Below, in pieces: positions 40,619 through 48,104 of a DNA stretch of 64,000 nucleotides. Made by a program: the position numbers and the translations under genes. Origin of the DNA: Chloroflexota bacterium (GTDB lineage Bacteria; Chloroflexota; Anaerolineae; UBA1429). Where the stretch lies: positions 1-64,000 of the forward strand of contig JAIOAW010000002.1 in the NCBI GenBank assembly GCA_019873625.1, in the 5' to 3' direction. A model generated the notes under the pieces. That model saw nothing but the letters and a program-made list of their open reading frames with translations. It searched no databases and had not been told where the DNA came from. Position 1 is the first letter of the stretch, and every line of letters starts with the position of its first letter.

Positions 40619-40652
40619 AAAAAGCGAGGCCGGGGTTTGCGCCCGGCCTCGC
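40619..40652 (-). terminator. Intrinsic terminator of rpoD
   Basis: Perfect 11-bp stem GCGAGGCCGGG/CCCGGCCTCGC with a 7-nt loop. It is followed on the minus strand by TTTTT, 20 bp after the rpoD stop. Confidence 0.88.
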
Positions 40653-40671
40653 GGGTTCCTTGCGGTATCCG

Positions 40672-41961
40672 TCAACGGAGATAATCTCGGAGGAGTTTGC
40701 TGCGCCGAGGGCGACGCAGGCGATCCAACGCCTGGTGCTCGATTTGGCGGATGCGCTCACGGGTCAGGCCGAACTTTTCGCCCACTTCTTCCAGGGTATG
40801 GGCGCGCCCGTCGCGCAGGCCAAAGCGCAACAGGAGGATGCGCATCTCGCGCGGGCTGAGCGCCGTCATCAATTCCTCCAGCGCCTCGCGCAAGAGTTGC
40901 CGATAGGCCATATCCGTGGGCGCCGGCGACTCCTCATCTTCGATAAAATCGCCGAATTCGGTATCCCCATCGTCGCCCACCGGGCGCTCCAGCGACACGG
41001 GGTAGCGCGAAATGCGCATCAGGCGCTCCACCTTGCTCACGGGGATGTTCGTCTGCTCGGCGATCTCCTCAGGCGAGGGACGGCGCCCCTCTTCTTGCTC
41101 GAACTGCTCGATGACGCGATAGATGCGGCGGATCTGATCGCCCGCGTGAACGGGTAGGCGAATCAGCCGGCTTTGCTGGGCCAGGGCACGGGTGATGCCT
41201 TGGCGGATCCACCACGTGGCATAGGTGCTGAATTTGTACCCTCGGTGATAATCGAACTTTTCCACGGCCTTCATCAGGCCGATGTTACCCTCTTGAATGA
41301 GGTCGAGTAGGGGCACGCCCTGGCCGATATACTTTTTGGCGATGCTGACCACCAACCTCGTATTCGCTTCGATGAGCCGCGTGCGCGCCCTTTCGCCCTG
41401 GGCGATGACCTCTTTTAACTTTTCGCACTGTTCTGGGCTGAGGTTGGGGCATCGCTTCAACCGAGCGCGCGCCTGTTCGCCCTCTTCGATTTGCTTGGCC
41501 AGCATAACCTCTTCGGCGGCGGTAAGCAAAGAAACTTGCCCCATCTGCTTCAGGTAGAGGCTGACGGTATCGTCTATCGAAATGCCGTCGAGGTCTACGC
41601 TTTCACGGGAGTAATCGAACGTCTCTCCGAGTAAGACGGAGGAATCGTCTTCTTGAGCGTTTTCCTGTTCTAACTCTAGGTTTTGGATTTCCTCCTCATC
41701 CGGCTCGCCAAACTCCTCGGCCATCTCCGCGAGAGGCTCATCGTCGTCCACCAGAGGCTCTTCGGCCTCGCCTTCTTGTAAGACCAACTCGACCCCCTCC
41801 TCTAACAACTGGGCAAACAGTTCATCAATCTCGGCGATGCAGTGCTCCGCTTGGGGATAGGCTTTTAGGAGTTCTTCCTCGGTAATAAATCCCTGCTTTT
41901 TGGCCGCTTCGACAAGATCATTCAAACCGCTCGCTGACCTTGTGCCATCGCCCACGTCCAT
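40672..41961 (-). CDS. rpoD: Primary RNA polymerase sigma factor (sigma-70, RpoD/SigA)
   Basis: 429 residues from ATG 41961, three bases after AGGAGC. An acidic N-terminal segment (about 45-110, many Glu/Asp) is followed by region 1.2 (DTVSLYLKQMGQVSLLTAAE). Regions 2.1-2.4 (IEANTRLVVSIAKKYIGQGV, LLDLIQEGNIGLMKAVEKFD, YKFSTYATWWIRQGITRALA), region 3 and region 4.2 (GLTRERIRQIEHQALDRLR) come next. The WWIRQ helix is that of a housekeeping sigma recognising TATAAT. This agrees with the many consensus promoters in the window. Short region 1.1 and no large non-conserved insert resemble SigA of Gram-positive and Chloroflexota lines. It is transcribed alone. Confidence 0.95.
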   Translation of the reverse strand: MDVGDGTRSASGLNDLVEAAKKQGFITEEELLKAYPQAEHCIAEIDELFAQLLEEGVELVLQEGEAEEPLVDDDEPLAEMAEEFGEPDEEEIQNLELEQENAQEDDSSVLLGETFDYSRESVDLDGISIDDTVSLYLKQMGQVSLLTAAEEVMLAKQIEEGEQARARLKRCPNLSPEQCEKLKEVIAQGERARTRLIEANTRLVVSIAKKYIGQGVPLLDLIQEGNIGLMKAVEKFDYHRGYKFSTYATWWIRQGITRALAQQSRLIRLPVHAGDQIRRIYRVIEQFEQEEGRRPSPEEIAEQTNIPVSKVERLMRISRYPVSLERPVGDDGDTEFGDFIEDEESPAPTDMAYRQLLREALEELMTALSPREMRILLLRFGLRDGRAHTLEEVGEKFGLTRERIRQIEHQALDRLRRPRRSKLLRDYLR

Positions 41962-42033
41962 ACGCTCCTGATCCCTCCCATCCAAAGAACGCAAAGGCCC
42001 AAACCGCCGGAAACGCGCTCACCTCCTTTCGTT

Positions 42034-42162
42034 TTACGGAATATAAACAAAAAGATGCCCGGCGCCGTATCCGTTTGGAAGTCGCTTCCGCTTAAGCGCC
42101 GAGCAACGCCCGTGCACAGCACCCCCCTTGCCTTGGTTGACAACAGGGTTCGTTGCACTCAT
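42034..42162 (-). other. Possible 42-codon leaderless upstream ORF in the rpoD leader
   Basis: ATG at 42162, exactly where the rpoD transcript should start, to TAA at 42034-42036. It encodes a basic peptide beginning MSATNPVVNQ with KRKRLPNGYG inside. An AAAGGAGGTG sequence follows it (about 42018-42027) but has no start codon at proper distance. The rest of the leader holds small hairpins (GGAAGCGACTTCC). It could regulate rpoD translation or be chance. Confidence 0.3.
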
Positions 42163-42168
42163 ACCTTT

Positions 42169-42197
42169 ATTATAGCACGAATGAGTCGTTTGGTCAA
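42169..42197 (-). promoter_or_regulatory. Promoter of rpoD
   Basis: TTGACC (42197-42192) and exact TATAAT (42174-42169), 17-bp spacer, minus strand. This gives a leader of about 200 nt. The 349-bp gap between rpoD and the next gene thus holds leader, promoter and the hairpin at 42242. Confidence 0.85.
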
Positions 42198-42241
42198 TAC
42201 CTTAGGGGGGGAATTTTGAGGATTTTTATGAAAGTCAACAA

Positions 42242-42279
42242 GGCGGGAGTTACTCCTTGGCGAAAGGAGAACGCTCGCC
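42242..42279 (-). terminator. Probable terminator of the GrpE-like/TPR transcript
   Basis: Outer arms GGCGGGAGTT/AACGCTCGCC pair with two mismatches and enclose CTCCTT/AAGGAG. On the minus strand it is followed by TTGTTGACTTTCAT, only moderately T-rich. Confidence 0.45.
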
Positions 42280-42310
42280 TCCTCACCAAATGTAGGATTT
42301 CGCTGAGGGA

Positions 42311-42865
42311 TTATCCGCCTTCTCGTGCTTTGCCGAAAAATATCCTTAAGCCTAGGCCCACAAGGGCTGCCAGGCCAAGCCCTGCGCCGAAGGCGACGGC
42401 CAGTTCGGCGCGATGCCGCGTGGCGTCCCGGCTTAGGGCGGAGATCAGCGCCTTGTGGCTTTCTTGCTCGCGGAGGGTTTGGGCGGCTACGGCCTCGCGC
42501 TCGGCCTCTTGGATGAGGGCGGGCAGATGAGCCATCGCCTCGTCATCCGGCGCGAGGCCGGCGGCGCGCTGGGCGCTTGCCTTCGCCTCTTCCCAGCGCC
42601 CTAGGCGGGCGCGGATTTTGGCCAAAAGCGCATAGGCCGGCGCAAAGGCCTCGTTCCAGCCCAATGCGGCCAGAAGCCGCGCTTGCGCCTCCTCGAGGTG
42701 CCCCTCGCGCGCCAGGGCGAGCGCCTCATTGTACAGCCTGAGGTGCTCCGATTGCAGGCGCAAAAGCGCCGAGAGGTCCTCTTGGCAAACAGGGCACACC
42801 GTCTCGCCATCGGGAACGGCATTGCCGCAGCGGGGGCATTCTATCGTGGAATGACTCATCGCCAT
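42311..42865 (-). CDS. Zinc-ribbon, TPR, tail-anchored membrane protein
   Basis: 184 residues; ATG 42865 follows AAAGGA. An N-terminal zinc ribbon CPRCGNAVPDGETVCPVC (two CxxC pairs, about 10-28) is followed by TPR-like helices (YNEALALAREGHLEEAQARL, AKIRARLGRWEEAKASAQRA). One C-terminal membrane helix (VAFGAGLGLAALVGLGLRIF) lies close to the end, so the soluble part should face the cytoplasm. It follows the GrpE-like gene by 6 bp. Function unknown; a client-binding or assembly role beside a chaperone cofactor is a guess. Confidence 0.7.
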   Translation of the reverse strand: MAMSHSTIECPRCGNAVPDGETVCPVCQEDLSALLRLQSEHLRLYNEALALAREGHLEEAQARLLAALGWNEAFAPAYALLAKIRARLGRWEEAKASAQRAAGLAPDDEAMAHLPALIQEAEREAVAAQTLREQESHKALISALSRDATRHRAELAVAFGAGLGLAALVGLGLRIFFGKAREGG

Positions 42866-42871
42866 CGTCCT

Positions 42872-43444
42872 TTATGCTATGGGGGTGGGCGGTTGGGCGA
42901 GCGTGGGCGCTTCCCCTTCCGCGGGCGGAGGCGTTTCCGCCGGCGCATCGGGCTTGACGTCTGACCGCGCGCTGACGATCACCTGGGCCTTGCGCAAGAC
43001 TTCCCCTTGCCACAAGTAGCCCACCTGCACTTCGCGGATCACCGTGCCAGGGCGCAGATCATCCCGCACCTCTGTTCCGGCGATATCGCTCGTCGCCGCG
43101 TCGTAAGGCTTGCCAATGGTGGCGATCGGCTCCACGCCCTGGCGTTTCAGAATCGCCAGAATCTGCCGGCCCAGGCTAATGATCGAACGCACCATATCGG
43201 CGCCCTGGGCGTTCGTCACCACGCCGCGCCGCTCGATGAGGGCCGTCAACGTATCGTATAGGCTTACCAAATCCAGCATCAGTTGGCGCATTTCGGCCGT
43301 GGCGCGCTGTTTCTCTTCGGCCAGTTCCCGCTCAAGGGTGGACGTTCGGCGAAGCAGCGCCCACATCGCCTGCACAGGGTTCGCCTCGAGGGCGCCCTGG
43401 GGGACGCGAAAAAAGGGGTCATCGAACACGAGCCGATCCGTCAT
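42872..43444 (-). CDS. Divergent GrpE-like nucleotide exchange factor
   Basis: 190 residues from ATG 43444 after GGGAGGAA. A coiled-coil region (LRRTSTLERELAEEKQRATA) leads into LVSLYDTLTALIERRG. The C-terminal beta domain follows: VEPIATIGKPYDAATSDIAG, GTVIREVQVGYLWQGEVLRK and AQVIVS correspond to the G-x-x-F-D-P-x-x-H-E and GY-x-x-x-x-R-V-L-R-P-A-x-V-x-V blocks of GrpE. The HEA part is altered, so it is a paralogue rather than the standard GrpE. No dnaK or dnaJ lies next to it. The last 35 residues are Pro/Ala-rich. Confidence 0.65.
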   Translation of the reverse strand: MTDRLVFDDPFFRVPQGALEANPVQAMWALLRRTSTLERELAEEKQRATAEMRQLMLDLVSLYDTLTALIERRGVVTNAQGADMVRSIISLGRQILAILKRQGVEPIATIGKPYDAATSDIAGTEVRDDLRPGTVIREVQVGYLWQGEVLRKAQVIVSARSDVKPDAPAETPPPAEGEAPTLAQPPTPIA

Positions 43445-43480
43445 CTCGTTCCTCCCGCTTCTCGTGCCGCGTGCAGGTGC

Positions 43481-43509
43481 ATCATAAATGGGTGCGGGAG
43501 GGTTGTCAA
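43481..43509 (-). promoter_or_regulatory. Promoter of the GrpE-like gene
   Basis: TTGACA (43509-43504) and TATGAT (43486-43481), 17-bp spacer, minus strand. It is divergent from the ThuA promoter 23 bp away. Confidence 0.8.
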
Positions 43510-43531
43510 GCGTTTGAGGAGGCGCATCCGC

Positions 43532-43560
43532 TTGCCTCCTGCGGGGCCTTGGCCTATACT
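43532..43560 (+). promoter_or_regulatory. Promoter of the ThuA-like gene
   Basis: TTGCCT (43532-43537) and TATACT (43555-43560), 17-bp spacer, followed 38 bp later by the ATG. Confidence 0.65.
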
Positions 43561-43598
43561 CGCCTCGCTTGAGATGATACTCTGGAGGGAAAGACGCT

Positions 43599-44345
43599 AT
43601 GGCTGACAAGATTCGCGTTACGGTGTGGAACGAGTTCCGCCACGAGAAGGTGCATGAGGCCGTCGCCAAGGTCTATCCGGAGGGGATCCATCAGCAGATC
43701 GCGCGCTTTTTGAGCGCGAACCCCGATATGACGGTGCGAACGGCGACGCTCGATGAGCCTGAACACGGTTTGACACAAGACGTGCTCGAGGCAACGGATG
43801 TGCTCATCTGGTGGGGGCATATGGCCCACCGCGAGGTGAAGGATGAGGTCGTAGATCGCGTTCAGCAGCGCATCCTGAACGGGATGGGCCTCATCGTGCT
43901 GCACTCGGGGCATTTCTCCAAAATCTTTCGCCGTATGATGGGCACGAACTGCAGCCTCAAGTGGCGCGAGGCGGGCGAACGCGAAAGGCTGTGGGTGGTG
44001 GATCCGGGCCATCCCATCGCGGCGGGGTTGGGGCCGTATTTCGAATTGCCCCATACCGAGATGTATGGCGAATTCTTTGACATCCCCCAGCCCGATGCGC
44101 TCATCTTTATCAGTTGGTTCCAGGGGGGCGAGGTCTTTCGGAGCGGCGTGGCTTACCACCGTGGCAAGGGCAAGGTGTTCTACTTCCGCCCAGGGCATGA
44201 GACCTTCCCCATTTACTATGACCCGAACGTGCAGAAGGTCATCACGAATGCGGTGCGTTGGGCCGCGCCCGTGGCAGGGCCGTACACCGATCTCTCTAAG
44301 GCGCCGAACGTTGAGGCCATCGAGAAATTCACGGTGGAAGAGTAA
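43599..44345 (+). CDS. ThuA-like domain protein (class I glutamine amidotransferase-like fold)
   Basis: 248 residues. Blocks of the trehalose-utilisation ThuA family: [62 protein letters not shown] and [20 protein letters not shown]. The fold is that of class I amidotransferases, without the catalytic Cys-His-Glu set in its normal place. Members occur in sugar-utilisation clusters and act on disaccharides or derivatives; the exact reaction is uncertain. A hairpin follows it, and then the ResB-like gene. Confidence 0.85.
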   Translation: MADKIRVTVWNEFRHEKVHEAVAKVYPEGIHQQIARFLSANPDMTVRTATLDEPEHGLTQDVLEATDVLIWWGHMAHREVKDEVVDRVQQRILNGMGLIVLHSGHFSKIFRRMMGTNCSLKWREAGERERLWVVDPGHPIAAGLGPYFELPHTEMYGEFFDIPQPDALIFISWFQGGEVFRSGVAYHRGKGKVFYFRPGHETFPIYYDPNVQKVITNAVRWAAPVAGPYTDLSKAPNVEAIEKFTVEE

Positions 44346-44363
44346 CGCAAGGTATCTCCAGCG

Positions 44364-44388
44364 CCGGGCTGGCAAAAGGTCAGCCCGG
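44364..44388 (+). terminator. Hairpin after the ThuA-like gene
   Basis: CCGGGCTG and CAGCCCGG, perfect 8-bp arms with a 9-nt loop, 18 bp after the stop. The tail is GCTTACGTTT, so termination is probably partial. Confidence 0.5.
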
Positions 44389-44416
44389 CTGCTTACGTTT
44401 GGCCTTGGGGCGCCCG

Positions 44417-45745
44417 ATGGAACGTAAAAGCCGCTTTTTCGCCCCTGCCGAACGGGCGATGACCGCCCTGTGGCGTGCCCTTTGCTCACCCTATGCCGAT
44501 GGGGTGCTGGGCGGCCTGTGGGTGGGCGTGGCTATCCTGTGGGGGGTGCTTTCCTATGGGCGAGAGCCGCTGGCCGGCGCCGATCTCCACGGGTTGGCCC
44601 AGGCTGTATGGGCCACCCGGGGAGGGCGGGCAGTCGCCGTGCTCTTGGGGGGCGTGGCCTGTTTGCGCCTTGTCAGCATCCTCGCGCCGTGGTGGGCGCC
44701 TCCGCCGCGGCGCGCAACGCGCACCCCGCATCATACTGTGCCCTTGGCGCATCCTCCCACTGAGGAGGCCTGGCGCAAGGTGGGCCTTGCCCTAGCCAAG
44801 GCTTTACCCGTGCCGGAGGGCTTGCTCCTTATCGCGCAATCTCGCACGCGCTTGCGATGTGCAAGGGCGCTCTTGCCGCTGGGGGTGCTCGTTTTCATCG
44901 GGGCGCTCGGCGTGCAGGCGGCCTTGGGGGCGCACAGTGCGGCGCAGCCCCTTCTCCTTGGTCACCGCGCGCCCCTCCCTTTCCAAGGGGGGTGCGAAGT
45001 CGGCCTCGATGAGATCCGCGCGATGCCCAAAGGGAAGGGGCTGGCCTGGGTCGAGGCCGACATCACCTGTTGGAAGGGCAGCGAGGCCCTCGGCAGCCTG
45101 ATGATCCGCAAGGGGCGCCCGCGCGCGTTAGGGCGTTTGGCCTTTTACCTCAGCGGCTATGGGCCGGCGGTGCGCCTCTCGGCCTACCGCCAGGGCGCGG
45201 GAGACCGCGAGGAGGTGCTACCCCTTTTGCCTCTGGCCAACGGCCAAGGCGCTCAGCCGCTCGTGCGCGTGGGGTTTGCCGGGGAGGAAGAGCAGCAGGT
45301 GGCCCTGCCCGCTCAAAACCTCATCGTGCGCTTGGTGTACTATCCTCCTGAGCCTCATGCCTCCGGCCAGGGAGCCGTGGTGCACGTCCAAGCCCTTTCG
45401 GGGCGAGATGGCCAAGTTCTCGCCGAAGAGTTTGTGCGGCAGGGGGCCGTGCAATTTTCCGTAGGGCCGGTGCGCCTCGTGGCCGCGCCGGAGTATTACA
45501 TCCTGCTCGGCGCGGAGCGACGCGCGGCCCAACCCCTTTTCATAATAGGGGTGCTCGCCGGGCTGGCGGGCCTGGTCGCCCGGTTCCTTTGGCCGCCGCG
45601 CCTGGTGTGGCTTGCCCTGCGCCAAGAGGGAGAGGGGTGGCTGGGGGACCTTCGCGCTTCGGACCCCGGCTTGGAGCAAAGGGCGCTTCAGGCCCTCGCC
45701 GGCGAGGAAGAATGCGGGCCGAATGGGGGGAGCGAGGCGCAATGA
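44417..45745 (+). CDS. ResB-like membrane protein (cytochrome c maturation type)
   Basis: 442 residues from ATG 44417; a TTG six codons upstream is less likely. Four membrane segments: VLGGLWVGVAILWGVLSY, VAVLLGGVACLRLVSILAPW, LLPLGVLVFIGALGVQAALG, and near the C-terminus LFIIGVLAGLAGLVARFLWP. A large beta-rich extracytoplasmic domain lies before the last one. The LAFYLSGYGPAVRLSAYR strand and the YYILLGAERRAAQPLFIIG exit resemble ResB/Ccs1, which holds apocytochrome and heme. No CcsA/ResC partner follows, so the heme-lyase role is not secure. It is Cys-poor outside. Confidence 0.55.
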   Translation: MERKSRFFAPAERAMTALWRALCSPYADGVLGGLWVGVAILWGVLSYGREPLAGADLHGLAQAVWATRGGRAVAVLLGGVACLRLVSILAPWWAPPPRRATRTPHHTVPLAHPPTEEAWRKVGLALAKALPVPEGLLLIAQSRTRLRCARALLPLGVLVFIGALGVQAALGAHSAAQPLLLGHRAPLPFQGGCEVGLDEIRAMPKGKGLAWVEADITCWKGSEALGSLMIRKGRPRALGRLAFYLSGYGPAVRLSAYRQGAGDREEVLPLLPLANGQGAQPLVRVGFAGEEEQQVALPAQNLIVRLVYYPPEPHASGQGAVVHVQALSGRDGQVLAEEFVRQGAVQFSVGPVRLVAAPEYYILLGAERRAAQPLFIIGVLAGLAGLVARFLWPPRLVWLALRQEGEGWLGDLRASDPGLEQRALQALAGEEECGPNGGSEAQ

Positions 45746-45799
45746 AGCCGCCTTCCCGGGTATGCGGCGTTGCTTTGAACATTGGATGAGGAGGTCTGT

Positions 45800-47026
45800 G
45801 TGGCAAAACCCGTTACGATTCAAGACGTGAAGACGATCCTTACCGCGCCGAACGGCATCCGCCTGGTGGTGGTCAAGGTGCTGACGAGCGAACCCGGCCT
45901 GTATGGCCTGGGCTGTGCGACCTTTACCCAGCGCGCCTATGCGGTGGCCACAGCCATCGAAAAATACCTCAAGCCGTTTGCCATCGGCCGCGATGTGGAC
46001 CGCATCGAAGATTTCTACCAAGCGGCCTATGTGAGTTCCTATTGGCGCAGCGGCCCTGTGCTCAATAACGCCCTGAGCGGCCTCGACGAGGCCCTGTGGG
46101 ATATCAAGGCCAAGCGGGCAGGGATGCCCGTCTATCAACTCCTCGGCGGCAAGTGCCGCGAGGCCGTGCCGGTGTACGTCCACGCCTCGGGGCAAGATGC
46201 CCACGAGGTGGCCGAACGGGCGCGCGCCTTTATGGAGCAGGGGTTTCGCTACATTCGCTGCCAGGTGGGCATCCCAGGGTTGAGCACGTACGGGAGCCGG
46301 GGAGGAAAACCCATCGCCGCGCTGAACCCGCAGCAGACGCGCACCTGGGAGCCAACGGCCTATGTGAAGGCCATCCCCAAATTGTTCGAGCACTTGCGCC
46401 TGGCCTTGGGAGAGGATGTGGAACTCTTGCATGATGTGCATGAGCGCATCCCGCCCATCCAAGGGGTGTGGCTGGCAAAGGCGCTCGAGGACTATCGCCT
46501 CTTTTTCCTCGAGGACCTCTTTGCGCCCGAGGATATCGGCTATTTTGAGATGGTGCGCCAGCAGTGCGCCACGCCCCTAGCGATGGGGGAACTCTTTGTC
46601 AACCCGGCCGAATATGTGCCACTCATCCAGCGGCGGTTGATTGATTTCATCCGCGTGCACATTTCGGATATTGGCGGATTCAGTATGGCGCGCAAGTTGG
46701 CGGCCTTTTGCGAGTTTATGGGGGTGCGCACGGCCTGGCACGGGCCGGGCGATGTATCGCCCATCGGCCATGCGGCGAATATGCACCTCGATTTGGCCGT
46801 GCCCAATTTCGGCATCCAGGAACTCGCCCTCTTCGCCGAGGAGACGCGGGCCGTCTTCCCGGGGTGCCCGGAGGTGCGCGAGGGCTGTATGTGGCCCAAT
46901 GACCTGCCGGGCTGGGGCGTGGATGTGGATGAGCGCCTGGCCGCGCAATACCCCTTCCCGGAGGACCCCCTAAACGGGGCCTGGCCCGAAGTGCGGCGCC
47001 TGGATGGGACGGTTATCCGCCCCTAG
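45800..47026 (+). CDS. Enolase-superfamily dehydratase, RspA/mannonate dehydratase type
   Basis: 408 residues from GTG 45800 with AGGAGG upstream. TAPNGIRLVVVKVLTSEPGL, GLGCATFTQRAYAVATAIE, SSYWRSGPVLNNALSGLDEA and YQLLGGKCREAVPVYVHASG are close to RspA/ManD proteins. Metal ligands are seen in the barrel: ELLHDVHERIPP, FFLEDLFAPED and AMGELFVNP. A His in RTAWHGPGDVSP is the acid/base of the family. Likely dehydrates a sugar acid such as D-mannonate or gluconate. Third in a row with the ThuA-like and ResB-like genes; a strong hairpin terminator follows. Confidence 0.85.
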   Translation: MAKPVTIQDVKTILTAPNGIRLVVVKVLTSEPGLYGLGCATFTQRAYAVATAIEKYLKPFAIGRDVDRIEDFYQAAYVSSYWRSGPVLNNALSGLDEALWDIKAKRAGMPVYQLLGGKCREAVPVYVHASGQDAHEVAERARAFMEQGFRYIRCQVGIPGLSTYGSRGGKPIAALNPQQTRTWEPTAYVKAIPKLFEHLRLALGEDVELLHDVHERIPPIQGVWLAKALEDYRLFFLEDLFAPEDIGYFEMVRQQCATPLAMGELFVNPAEYVPLIQRRLIDFIRVHISDIGGFSMARKLAAFCEFMGVRTAWHGPGDVSPIGHAANMHLDLAVPNFGIQELALFAEETRAVFPGCPEVREGCMWPNDLPGWGVDVDERLAAQYPFPEDPLNGAWPEVRRLDGTVIRP

Positions 47027-47048
47027 TCGTGCGCCCTTGCCCAAGGGA

Positions 47049-47096
47049 GGAGCGCGGGCCTCCTGGCCCGCGTGCGAGGCAGGAGCCTCGTGCTCC
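47049..47096. repeat. REP-like palindromic repeat, copy 2
   Basis: GGAGCGCGGGCCTCCTGGCC continuing to CCGCGTGCGAGGCAGGAGCC and TCGTGCTCC: the same two palindromes as at 3175, with small changes. Confidence 0.8.
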
Positions 47097-47122
47097 CCCT
47101 CGCGTTAGAGTGAGGGCAAAGC

Positions 47123-47157
47123 ACCCTCCCGCGGGTTCCAAACCTGCGGGAGGGTTT
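47123..47157 (+). terminator. Terminator after the enolase-superfamily gene
   Basis: ACCCTCCCGC and GCGGGAGGGT arms with inner GGGTT/AACCT pairing give about 15 bp of stem, followed by TTTATAT. It lies between two repeat copies. Confidence 0.7.
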
Positions 47158-47161
47158 ATAT

Positions 47162-47211
47162 GGAGCGCGGGCCTCCTGGCCCGCGTGCGCGAGGCGGGAG
47201 CCTCGCGCGCC
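47162..47211. repeat. REP-like palindromic repeat, copy 3
   Basis: GGAGCGCGGGCCTCCTGGCC, CCGCGTGCGCGAGGCGGGAG and CCTCGCGCGCC: nearly identical to copy 2 and in the same orientation, 65 bp apart, flanking the terminator. Confidence 0.8.
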
Positions 47212-47228
47212 AATAGCATTCGCGCCGC

Positions 47229-48068
47229 TTAGAAAACGGCTATACCGGGGACCTTGGTGCGTAGGGTGTAGACCGAGGTGCGAGCCGTGATGTAGAGCGT
47301 GCGCCGGTCAGGGCCGCCGAAGGCCACATTGGCGGGCAGTTGTGGCCCTGAGATGACCCCCAAACATTCGCCCGAGGGGCGAAAGATCCACAACCCCCCT
47401 GGCCCTGTGCAGTAGATGTTCCCCTCGATATCCACTTTCATCCCGTCGGGGCTGCCGGGCTGATCGGAAGACATATCGGCGAACAGGCGGCCGTTGTGCA
47501 GGGTGCCATCGGGGGCCACATCGAACGCGCGGATATGCCGGCGGGGCGAATCGTCAATGTAGAGCACCGACTCATCGGGCGAAAAGGCCAGGCCGTTCGG
47601 GCGATCGAAATCATCCACCAAGAGTTCGAGCGTGCCATCCGGTAGGATGCGATACACGCCGTTCCAATCGAGTTCGCGCTCCTCGGGGCGAATGCCATAC
47701 GGCGGATCGGTAAAATAGATGATGCCGTCGCTGCGTACGACGACGTCATTAGGGCTATTCAGCCGCCGGCCCTGATAGCGATCGGCCAGCGTAACGACCT
47801 GCCCGTCGGCCTCCGTGCGAGAGACGCGGCGGTTACCGTGTTCGCAGGCGATTAGCCGTCCCTGGCGATCGAAGGTCAGGCCGTTCGAGTGGCCGCTCGG
47901 CGTGCGCCACGGCCTCGCCGGCTGGCCGGGCCAAAGTTGGTAGATGATGCTCGCCGGGATGTCGCTAAAAAGGAGGTACCCATCGGGGTGCCACACGGGG
48001 CCTTCGGTAAATTGAAAGCCCGTGGCCACCTCCTGCATTTCGAGCGCCTCGAACCAATCCTTCAGCAT
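47229..48068 (-). CDS. SMP-30/gluconolactonase-family protein
   Basis: 279 residues; AGGAGGCGGT precedes ATG 48068. Six-bladed propeller blocks: ATGFQFTEGPVWHPDGYLLF (metal-binding Glu), LNSPNDVVVRSDGIIYFTDP (metal Asn), DDFDRPNGLAFSPDESVLYI (metal Asn/Asp) and GSPDGMKVDIEGNIY. These match lactonases acting on aldonolactones. It lies 36 bp downstream of a Gfo/Idh/MocA oxidoreductase gene; together they could oxidise a sugar to the lactone and open it. Confidence 0.88.
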   Translation of the reverse strand: MLKDWFEALEMQEVATGFQFTEGPVWHPDGYLLFSDIPASIIYQLWPGQPARPWRTPSGHSNGLTFDRQGRLIACEHGNRRVSRTEADGQVVTLADRYQGRRLNSPNDVVVRSDGIIYFTDPPYGIRPEERELDWNGVYRILPDGTLELLVDDFDRPNGLAFSPDESVLYIDDSPRRHIRAFDVAPDGTLHNGRLFADMSSDQPGSPDGMKVDIEGNIYCTGPGGLWIFRPSGECLGVISGPQLPANVAFGGPDRRTLYITARTSVYTLRTKVPGIAVF

Positions 48069-48104
48069 ACCGCCTCCTCATCGGGCGCACTGTGCGCCGA
48101 GCCT

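Noticed and set aside
40541-40675. 45-residue N-terminal extension of the LipS1-like protein
   Set aside because: It crosses the rpoD terminator and lies upstream of the promoter at 40569-40597.
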